From Gnetum montanum (lineage: Eukaryota; Streptophyta; Gnetopsida; Gnetales; Gnetaceae), in contig MNCI01016353.1 of NCBI GenBank assembly GCA_015680685.1, positions 787,928-815,205 on the forward strand: a DNA stretch of 27,278 nucleotides, given 5' to 3'. Position numbers and translations under genes: made by a program. A model generated the notes under the pieces. It was not told the origin of the DNA and made no database searches. It worked only from the letters and a program-made list of their open reading frames with translations. Positions 18,446-27,278 of the stretch are shown in pieces; position 1 is the first letter of the stretch, and each line of letters begins with the position of its first letter.

Positions 18446-20317
18446 CATCTCTTTTTCCACAAGTCAAGCTGAGTTCCTTTATGAATCGCATCTTAGCATC
18501 CACCAATTTTCTTGTTTTTTTTTAATTATCGATTTTGAGGGCTCACTAGGGCCACTACCCATGGTGATGGACTTGGAAACATAAAATAGAGAGGGAGAAC
18601 ATGCTCCAAAAGAGCCATGTCTCTATAAGTAACTCACACTTGCCAGAACTCCATGTTCTGCTACTTGCATCCAAACCCCTAGGGTCTCACTAGTGCAACC
18701 ATTTAAGTATACAGTTTGCATGACTGTATCTTGCACATTTTTTATCATGTCTATTTAGGCTAGTATGAAGGGAGTCAAGCATGTTCTCCCTTCAAAACAA
18801 GGTACAAAGGTAGATCTTTTGAGCTTGACCTTACTATCCACAGACACACCAGCATCCCATTCCTCATTTCACCATCCAACACATTACCATTGCCACAACA
18901 AGAGAGAAGATCCAAAATTTGTTTGGAAAACTTCTCCAAGAGGATATCATAACATACAAGTCCAAACTATCATCAACAACTTTTGCAATTATTCAACATC
19001 GAGAATACCTACTCAAATGTTAAAAAAAGTGCAAGGTATGTTGGGCAGCCAACCCCAAGACAATCCTCCATATGCAAGTCTCATGTCAACTGCAAGCACA
19101 TCATCGAGTGCAACCATAATGTCTCATTCATGGGGAAGGATCAACCATGCTTGCAACTTACAAGCTATCCTTCCCACTCCAAGATATAGAACAAGCACCA
19201 TTTTCTAAACACTTGGTCCAAGAAAGAATATAGAGTCACCTTCAAGGGCAACCACAATCATGAATTCTCCAAGGCACATCAAGGTTTCCAGAATCTGAAT
19301 TTTCCCACCATATTAAGAATGACCACAACTCTTGATCAACAACTTTCATTAGATTTTTGAACTTGAAGGAAGGATCCTCTTTGGGAGGTTTCTTCCATAG
19401 GTAAGTATAGTAGCCTAGCTACACCTTACCCATAATACATGCCCAAGTAGTCCACATAGCCAATAGAACCATATCATTGAACTATTACCAATTGAGGGAA
19501 GACATGGATTCACAAGTCTTACCTAGATTTGATTCCACCTTAACAACTCAAGGAGTGAAAGAGTTCATCCATTAAAAATTTTATCAAGAGGGATTTCTAT
19601 TTCATCCTGGGGGACCTAGGTCTTTTTTTCATACATCCTAGTCAAGCCCATTTACAACAATTGTGGTGCACAAGGCCACACCACTACCTATAAACATTCA
19701 ACCCAAACAACAAACACAAGTCAACAAGAACATTTTTCCCATAGGAGGACTAGGTCCTCAAAAGAGTTTTACAAAGAATGAGCTTCACCAACATCAACTA
19801 CAAACTCAAAATAATACATGATTCATCCTTGAAGGATTTCAATAAGGGTGATCTACTAGAGAACCCCAACAAGGAAGTCCGTCTAGAGCCCCCAAAAGCT
19901 AAGAGAGAGTACATAAGATCATGTCTTGCTTACAAGAAGGGAGATATATACATTTAGGCTACATCAACAACATGGCCTCACAAAGGAGGTTCCATGAATT
20001 TCACCGAGGTAACAACATTCTGTCTTTGAAAACAAGCCCCAAGAGTTCGCAAACATGGGACCACTGCTAGGGATAAGTCCCAAACATCAACTACTTCTAG
20101 ATCCCAACTAGGAAACAACTGTCTCAATACCACCTAGTTTATTCTTTTATAACTAGAGAAGGCATCCATTGGAAGGGAGAATGACCCCTCATAGGATTAG
20201 AGAATCACCAAGTAATATAGTGCTCAGCCTTGCTATCCCACCAGAGAGGTTACAACACTAACATGAATTTATAATACATTAGAGAAATGGGACAATACAT
20301 CAAGGAGAGATGGTGTG

Positions 20318-20465
20318 CATGAAATCACACCATAGTCCACGAAAGCACCAATAAGTCCCAAGCCATGAGAGTGCATCATAGACCTTAAAAGAACCAAAAG
20401 AAACTGGTCATGAGATCACACCATCATCCATGAAGCACTAGAAGCCCCAAATCATGAGAGCATAG
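20318..20465. repeat. Two-unit tandem duplication, ~91-bp period
   Basis: CATGAAATCACACCAT at 20318 recurs as CATGAGATCACACCAT at 20409. Both are followed by CCA(C/T)GAA, AGCAC, CCC(C/A)AA and CATGAGAG in the same order. The units are diverged, so the duplication is old. Confidence 0.75.
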
Positions 20466-23430
20466 GCTCATGTATTTTGAGCATATTCAAGCCCACCAAG
20501 CAAGGCCACCAAGAGAAATCACAATTTTTGTAACTATAACATCATTTATTCAAGTATGGACCACCATCCCAACATTTGCCAAGCTACTCCATGATCACAT
20601 CTAGCATGGAAGAGGGAGTCTAGGTGCCAATACCTAGAACTCAACTTTACTCCATAGCTAGACATCGTAGCATCACCTTGATTTGAATTTTAGTTTACCA
20701 TTGCAACACATGACCACCGTGAACCACCCACTATCAAAATTAAGCACATAGAACCAATTTGTTTGTATTTCAAGCTACATACCATCATTAGTCTCTTGTG
20801 GGTAATATTTCTACTAGTCCAGGAACCTAGGAGAAAGTGTCCCCAAGAATTTTCCTATCTCAAGGGCATTTATTGAAGGACACATCATCAAGGCATGCCA
20901 ATATCACCAAGAACACAAGGAATCAATTCAAGAGCACCTTGGGCAAGGACATTTCCTAGCCTACTCGTTAACACACCATATCGCAACTAGAGAATTTTCC
21001 ATGAGGTTTTTAGTAGAATTACACATCAAGGCACAAAGATTGTTTACAACATATAGAGAAGGCACTTCAAAAATGAGCAACAGAAAAATACCCTATATCA
21101 CATTTGGCCTTGTCATAGGGTGTGGCATAGGCCTACAACAAGAAGACAACTAACCCATATAGGGCAATAACATCTAGCACTTTTGTCTACATAAACTATC
21201 AAAACTGAGAATATCACAATGTTACATTTCACACACCCAAGGATAGGACTACATTTAGTGAGAACATACATAGTATTTGGAAATGATACCCTAGCCTAGA
21301 AGGCTATAAGATGATCTACCCAAGCCCATCTGAAGTTGAAAGGTTTAGGCCACCAGGAGCATACCAAGAAGGCACCATGCTATTTTGAGAAAAACCTGTC
21401 TCTATCACAGAATGGACATGATCATCTATCACACTGCATCCACTCCACCACTATCTCTACATGTACATGAACAATTGTTGCACTAAGCTCACTACATGAC
21501 TGTCATTGAACAAAACAAATCGGGACACAAGCGCAGTGATTGAATAACAAAACATGCCAACTAAATATCCACCACTTGCCACAGTGGGACCTCAAGGCAT
21601 TGGACACTCTTGGGCCATCAGTATTTGGCATGGCCAAGGATACCATTTCATTCCATATGATAACCCACTATCTGTAGGGTTTAGGATGGATCACTGTCCT
21701 TTGTTAGTGCTCACCCAACACAAAGAGGAAAACAAATCATGATGTACCTACTGATTCATCACAACCAAGGTACTGATAAATCCACAACCCAATGTTGAGA
21801 TTCTAAGACCAAACAATTAATTCATGAAGGCCTTAAGAGCATACGTCTTCCCCATAGACATAGTGCTCATAGAATCAACTAAGGTCATCATTGGACATAT
21901 CTTTATACTTCTGCTACCTACAAAGACTGAGACAATAGCTTAGAAATAAAGAAGTTAGTAGGAACATGATCAACACATTAGCCTCATATACAACCATAAA
22001 GCATGATCATATAACAGAGTAATATCACTCTTGCAACATCATAGAAAGTAAGACCTCAACAACATGCATAGAGATCAATCATGCAAAACACTGATGGGTC
22101 AATTAGATACACTCAAACAAACAAATTCATCATGAGACACACCCAGAGAGAGCTAGGACACTCTTAGAATTCCAAGATTCATATACAACAACCATTCCCA
22201 GCCACTAGCATTGGTACAAACAAGGATCAAAATCTCAACACAATCATAAGAGGCATGGACAATAGAGAATCATGATCTTAACTCAAAAATAAGGTGGAAG
22301 ATCAAGGTCTACCCAACAACAGGTCTCCATAAAACCAATTCTTGCTAGAGCGAGCAAGATCAAGGAGGATGCATCCACAAGAAAGACTCTCATCAAAAGA
22401 GGTGTGGTCTCAATAAGAACCAACAATAGGATGACCCACACCAGAAGTCTTCAAATCAAAGTGCCCAAAGAGATGTCACTAATCAAAAGAGTGATGCCAT
22501 AGATCCAAGGGCAACACAAACAACTCAAATAAGAGAGCACAACTTGTGAAATATTAGCAATACGAGCAATCATGCCTCATGTACAAAAGGTTTTCAAAAC
22601 AAGACAACAAACATTTGGCTTTGGGATGGCACAAATAGCGTCAAAATGCATCCTCAACAATCCCAACAATAAATCATCACACCGCATAGAACACAAATCC
22701 TTACATTATGAATGATAGACATGACAAAGGTAACATGCATGTAAAATTTGAAAATGCAACCAAGAAGACACACATACAAAAATAGACAAACATACAATTG
22801 CAAGAAAGAATGTACCAAGTCTACCAGAAATGGTCTTAATCCATCCAAAACAAGGCTCACCAAAAGCACATGGTCGAAGGCCCTCCATCCTAAGGTACCT
22901 GAGAGCCAACATGTCCCAATTTGTAATTCCCATACTCACTATATCTAGGATGTGTGGGAGTGCAAGGATATCACATCCTATACAATTCAATCAATGCCAT
23001 CTTGATACATGTCATTTGGGTGGAAACCGAAGTGGATACTAGGTCTGATTCATCCCATATGAATCATTGGAGACCAAAGATAAGAGCTCCTCAAGCAAAA
23101 ATGATTTATGAGTTGCCAATAGAACTCTCCTCTACCATATCAAGTGAATCCACAACTGGTCCAACCACAATTAAATAAGTGAAGAACAATACCATAACGT
23201 AATCATATACATCCTCAAAGAGAACAACATACATCAGTTTCTCACAATGTAACATTAATCCCCTCATGAAGAGCTGAAAAACATTACCATAAGGTAACTC
23301 TTCAAAGAATACATAAGGATATGATCCTAGATCACCTAGGTATCAATCCTAAGGGACCATTAATAGAACAACCTCAATGGAGTAACACAACCAAAGGGCA
23401 CATGCATATCACTACAAAATTTCAAAAATT

Positions 23431-23441
23431 CTCTAATACCA
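23431..23441 (-). other. Primer-binding site (Met-tRNA type) of the minus-strand element
   Basis: On the minus strand, TGGTATTAGAG starts two bases after the 5' LTR end. It differs from the usual initiator-Met primer site TGGTATCAGAG by one C-to-T change. Confidence 0.8.
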
Positions 23442-23443
23442 TT

Positions 23444-24025
23444 TGTAACAATGTTGTCCCAACATTGTATAGCACCCCAAGGAATTCACTAAGATCCAAT
23501 GGATTTGGGGTGGAAGACCTGGGGAATATGCCTCTCACAAGTAAGCAACCCAAGAGAGGGTGCAAGCAGCAATGTAGCTTCTTAATTTATGTATGGGAAT
23601 GCATCTCACAGAGGATAAGCAACTCCAAACAAGGACCATGCAAACAAGCACATAAGCAACCCTGTAGACAACATTAGTGGAAGGGGAAAATGATGCATCT
23701 ACAAGGGTTGGTGCCTCACCCCCATATCCCTCACGATCTAGTACAAGGTGTGGCTTGGCACTGCACTAAAACTATCCAATCCTAGCTACCCACATATCTA
23801 CGATCACCATAGAATTAGGGCCATGTAGTTCTCCAAGTGAGGGTAGTATGAAAAGAACTTAGAGAGAGTTGCAACAAGAGGGTATCCTAATGCTGACTTG
23901 GTACCGCAAAGTTGGGATGGGTTTTCTAACACTTGAGAGGCACCCGAGGGTGCCTCAAAGTGTTCCATGCCTCCCAAACCATGGGGAGAGCCCAAGAGAA
24001 CCACCACCTTGGGACATCTCTCACA
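23444..24025 (-). repeat. Right LTR (5' LTR of the minus-strand element)
   Basis: Exactly 582 bp, pairing with 17514-18095. It has the same termini, TGTAACAATG and CTCTCACA on the plus strand. Confidence 0.93.
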
Positions 24026-24030
24026 CATTA
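24026..24030 (+). repeat. Target-site duplication CATTA, right
   Basis: Exact copy of 17509-17513 directly after the right LTR. Confidence 0.9.
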
Positions 24031-24800
24031 ACTATGAATAATTTTTTTTCCAATAGCTAGATTTGAAATAATTAAGATCATTCTATCCATTTATGAATGT
24101 AAAATGGATACATAAATGAAGAAGTCTACATCGAATAACCTGAAGCATATGTCATAAAAGATATGGAAGACAAAGTTTTAAAATAAAAAAGCCTCTATAT
24201 GTATTGAACTAAGCTTCTAGAGAATGGTTTCATAGAATCAACATTTTTCTCTTAAAGAAAAACTACTTCTCATGAATATTTGAACCAACTTCATAGTACA
24301 AATATAATAGAGATGATTTCATAATCATATCTCTATATGCAAATGGCATAGTATTTGTTACTATAAGTGAAAAACTATTACAAGGATTTAGATATGACAT
24401 GAAAAATGAATTTAAAATGATAGATATAGGAGATTTGAAGTACTTCTTGGGCATTCAAGTTAAACAAAACAATGAGGGAATCAAATTTCATCAAACCAAG
24501 TTTGAAAAATCCATCCTACAAAAGTATAATATCATTAAGAGAAAACTGACAAATTCTTCTTTACCTCAATATATCAAGCTGAAAAATAAAGATCAAATAC
24601 CACTTATTGATGTAGCCATGTATCGAGAAATGATAGAAACCTTAAGATTCCTTTTTCAAATAAGACTAGAATTAGATTTTACTACTTTTCTTCTCTCACA
24701 GTACATGTAGTAACTAGGAGAATCTCATCTAAAGCTCTTATTCATATATTAAGATATGTAAAAGGAATAGAAAGCCAAGCCTTATTGGTTCAAAAATTAT
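24031..24800 (+). pseudogene. Copia reverse transcriptase pseudogene, C-terminal part
   Basis: The frame continues from 17513: EVYIE.PEAYV, then SLYVLN.ASREWFHRI (the copia QPEGF... and LYGLKQAPR.W motifs). The catalytic box reads SLYANGIVFV (~24335) where active elements have YVDD, so both metal-binding Asp are gone (Asn and Gly). An open stretch (24399-24707) covers MKNEFKMIDIGDLKYFLGIQ and GIKFHQTKFEKSILQKYNI, the conserved MTDLG.L.YFLGI and I...Q..Y....L.K.. blocks. It ends with ALIHILRYVKGI (A...ILRYLKGT). RNase H does not follow recognisably; similarity stops near 24800. Confidence 0.9.
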
Positions 24801-26805
24801 TTTTCTCTAGTGTAAAAGCTAGAGAAGTATGAATATCTTTATGAATTTCATGCTATCCTTACCATCAATAAGACCACATAGAACTACATTGCCCTAATTT
24901 CTTGTGATCAAGATCATAAGGATATGTAAGCTTACTAAGAAGATTTGGTTTTGAGGCTTAGGCATTGCTCTTTCTCTATAAAGTAGGGGCTTAGGAATAG
25001 ATGCATTAGAGTAGGAAATCATCTTAGCTCTCTTAAGGAAAATGATATCTTTGTGTATGCAAGTACTTTCTATGGTTCTACGTGCACACATTTCATTGAT
25101 CTTGTTCCATATATGATTATTGAATGTGTACATGTTACAATCCTAACATAAGAATTAACATGTATTATGAACTTATGTTATGCTCATAGGTATTATAAAG
25201 TCTAGGATCTAGTCCATCTTAGATCTACCCTTATTTCCTTACTAACTTAGGACTCAAGGGTGGTATCATACGTTACTTTTGAAGGGTAGTACTATAGCAT
25301 TTATTTCAATTGTTCTCTTATTTTATCTTTGACATCAAGAATCCATTCTTGGGTGATGTGAACTTATTCTAATATTTCTTCATAACTTTAACCATTTGAT
25401 TGATCATTCAAATATTATTATGAATACATGTAATCCAATCTTAGAAATATATTATTATTCACAAAATTATCCAAATCTTAGATTGTGTCTATAATACTTA
25501 ATAAAGTTTCCTTGCTTAGCATTGATTGTGCAACTCTTTCTATCACTCACTCTTATTCTCTAACTCATGGCTATGCATAGTAGATCTCTTGGTGATTTCT
25601 AGATCTAAATATATTTTAACTTGGTGAATCTTGACTCTCATTTGATCTTCCAAGATAGGGGAAATGTTCTCTTTCTATCAAAATTTTATTACGATGTTTT
25701 CTTTTTAGATCTACTTTTCATAATTATTCTTCTTCTCATTACTTTTTACTATTATAACCTTGTTTGTTATTTTAATCTTTCAATTCACTATTTTAACTTT
25801 CTAATCATTCACTTTCTGCAATTCTTATCTTTTCAACATTTGTGGAATGTTCTTTCAATGACAATAGGCTCTTGAAATGTAATGATGTAAACTTGTGATG
25901 AATCTAGGAACTACAAGGAATGTTGCAATAGAATTTTAGGAGATGTTACAAAGTGACATGAAATAAGTAGCATTTAATACATGTAGTATTAACTAACGTT
26001 GATGACTAGCTAGGATTTTAGAAATATATGGGTACATCCATAGTATTTAAGGTCAAAAAAAAAATGATTATGGTTTCATTAATTGACATGATTTTTTCAC
26101 AGAGAAAGATAATGTGAAACAAGTAGGTCCTACCATGATAAAAGTTAATTTAGAGGAATCTATCAACCTATTGGTATGATATTTGTTTAGTCAACCGTTG
26201 TAAAGTTGATTTAGAAGATTATGTTATCCTAGTGGAATGTAGCTTGCATCAAGAAAATTTAATTAGTGAGGATCTTAGAACTTAGGATAGCTATAGGGCT
26301 AATACTAGCCAGAATTTACATTTTTTTGAGGGAAAAGTTAAGATAGATGAGGTTTTAGACCAAACAATCCTTTATGACTCATTATATTAGTATCACCCAT
26401 ATAGTAACATGTTATGTGATAACTCATAGAATATCACTGGTAAGTAAAAATGATGAGTTAATGATAATTAATACTTTAATGATAAATGGTATTGGTATTG
26501 GTTAATAAATAAGTTAATGATAATTGCTATTAGTTCTAACATTATGCTTTGTAGTCTAAGCCTCATCTTCCAATCTTGTTCCAAGGATCTTTAAGATAGT
26601 TTCCTATATGGTGAATATGCTCTAACCTGTCCTACATGTGTTTCATGTAGATCTCATAGAATGCTTTGGAGGTAAACAAGGAGTTGGAAGGAGCATTAAC
26701 ATTCACTGAGAAGATTATTTCTTATCCTATCTCTTTTATTTCTTTCCATTTAATGGATTTGTATGTTATTCATGAATATGGATTTTACATGAATGTTTAA
26801 TGTTA
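24801..26805. other. AT-rich sequence with no recognised gene
   Basis: Neither the copia RNase H and 3' LTR nor any host gene can be identified. A 9-bp inverted repeat (TAACATAAG 25144-25152, CTTATGTTA 25172-25180) and a GTTAATGATAATT motif occurring twice (about 26457 and 26513) are the only local structures noted. The open frame at 25621-25875 is T-rich low complexity. Confidence 0.5.
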
Positions 26806-27278
26806 TGTTGGAATAAGGCCTTAAAGCCATACACATGTTAAATGTGGACTCTCAAATTTCTAAATTAATTTATTTTCCTATATGGCTTTATAAGTGTTTA
26901 AGTTGCTTACAGATTTATTAAGTGGTTAATTATATTCTTTAGATATCTAATTAATGGTTAATTTTAATTAATTTTCTATGTATGATTTTGAGGATCTTAT
27001 AATAGCCCTTGGCTACATGTCTTTATTTCTCATTATAGCTCCTTGATCATTTCACCATACATATCTTGCATATTTTTTCTTTACAAGATGATTTGAATCA
27101 TATTATATTCTCCATCATTTACAATTGATTTCTCAAGGATTAGAAAGAGAATAAATACAATTATAGTTAATAACTAGTTAATATGTAACAAATAATAGTT
27201 GATTTTAGAAAAAATAGCTAGTTGCAAGAAAAAAAAAAGAAATAAGCAACACTTTAAAAGATATATGTATTTTGTGGG
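26806..27278 (+). repeat. Possible LTR start, runs off the right edge
   Basis: TGTTGGAATAAGGCC at 26806 resembles the typical start of copia LTRs (TGTTGGAAT). About 190 bp downstream is TTATAATAGCCCTTGG, similar to the TATA and start region of plant LTRs. No second copy, primer site or end is in the window, so this is only a candidate. Confidence 0.25.

Larger units (their letters stand above)
18107..23430 (-). other. Interior of the minus-strand element, no protein recognised
   Basis: Over 5.3 kb without a supportable gene. The longest open frames (for example 18765-19208 plus, 22706-22990 minus) have skewed A/C or G/T composition and no family signature. They also oppose or overlap one another. 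A perfect 13-bp hairpin lies at 18412-18445, and a 91-bp tandem duplication near 20318-20465. Confidence 0.6.
17514..24025 (-). mobile_element. Minus-strand non-coding LTR retrotransposon (LARD-like), nested in copia
   Basis: A 6512-bp element with two LTRs of exactly 582 bp, a perfect CATTA duplication, a primer site next to the right LTR, and a polypurine tract next to the left LTR. The last two both show transcription toward the left. The 5348-bp interior has no recognisable Gag or Pol motif in six frames. The plus strand is rich in A and C, so the RNA would be U/G-rich. This is the profile of large non-autonomous elements that borrow proteins from a relative; its Met-type primer site differs from the tRNA-Asp site of the Athila-like family, so its helper is a different element. 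Hand count: about 71 mismatches over 582 LTR positions. Confidence 0.9.
6010..24800 (+). mobile_element. Ty1/copia retrotransposon relic, split by two later insertions
   Basis: Segments at 6045-8065, 16825-17513 and 24026-~24800 join, in order and on one strand, into a single copia polyprotein: Gag, protease, pre-integrase zinc domain, integrase, reverse transcriptase. The integrase is broken exactly at the GGTAG duplication flanking the Athila-like element. The reverse transcriptase is broken exactly at the CATTA duplication flanking the minus-strand element. This proves the copia copy is the oldest layer of the nest. I could not find its own LTRs; the left side abuts LINE sequence and RNase H is not recognisable on the right. 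AT-rich and full of stops and frameshifts. Confidence 0.85.

Noticed and set aside
18765-19208. 147-residue plus-strand open frame in the minus-strand element
   Set aside because: Antisense to the element, Ser/Thr/His-rich through A/C-skewed composition, overlapped by another frame, no recognised family.
22706-22990. Minus-strand open frame just inside the 5' LTR, the usual gag position
   Set aside because: No Gag motif (no LFP...W block, no zinc knuckle) and a composition typical of G/T-rich translation.
25144-25180. 9-bp inverted repeat as a possible MITE or terminator
   Set aside because: Too short, AT-rich, without target duplication; expected by chance in this composition.
1-27278. CRISPR array, tRNA/rRNA genes, bacterial operon or virus-type system
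   Set aside because: No regularly spaced identical repeats, no cloverleaf or rRNA sequence recognised, and all protein signatures are those of plant retrotransposons.

Overview
The window looks like plant nuclear DNA from a transposon-dense region. It is AT-rich and poor in CG dinucleotides, and nearly all recognisable sequence belongs to decayed retrotransposons of plant lineages (Ty3/Athila-like, Ty1/copia, a LINE, and a non-coding LTR element). No intact host gene, tRNA, rRNA, CRISPR array or bacterial-type operon was found. Old nested copies, 12-15% divergence between paired LTRs, and premature stops of the kind produced by C-to-T changes suggest a heavily methylated genome that clears repeats slowly, such as a large-genome seed plant. 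The species cannot be named from the sequence.

Layout: (1) 1-~4900, the 5'-truncated first copy of an Athila-like element: LTR end, tRNA-Asp-type primer site, gag, an internal direct repeat, and the start of a second gene called ORF2 here. (2) ~4905-5940, a GC-richer minus-strand LINE 3' fragment. (3) ~6010-24800, one Ty1/copia relic split into three by two later insertions: gag, protease and integrase (6045-8065), end of integrase and start of reverse transcriptase (16825-17513), rest of reverse transcriptase (24026-~24800). (4) 8066-16824, a complete but dead second copy of the Athila-like element, with 864- and 847-bp LTRs and a GGTAG target duplication. (5) 17514-24025, a minus-strand LTR element with two 582-bp LTRs, Met-tRNA primer site, polypurine tract and CATTA duplication, but no recognisable protein. 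(6) ~24800-27278, AT-rich sequence with one possible LTR start.

The most interesting object is the element present in copies (1) and (4). Both encode Gag and a long ORF2 (about 960 codons in copy 2) but I see no protease, reverse transcriptase, RNase H or integrase between them. In copy 2, ORF2 is preceded by a dyad-rich box and TATA run like the arrangement in the element's LTR, then a polypurine tract, then a textbook 258-nt intron (GTAAGTA donor, TACTAAC branch point, TACAG acceptor) that ends exactly at the ORF2 ATG. Copy 1 keeps the same arrangement in decayed form. The reading is a non-autonomous retrotransposon carrying a separately expressed, spliced second gene. ORF2 would encode a domain resembling the 'putative plant transposon protein' family followed by a long coiled coil. 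Its function is unknown.
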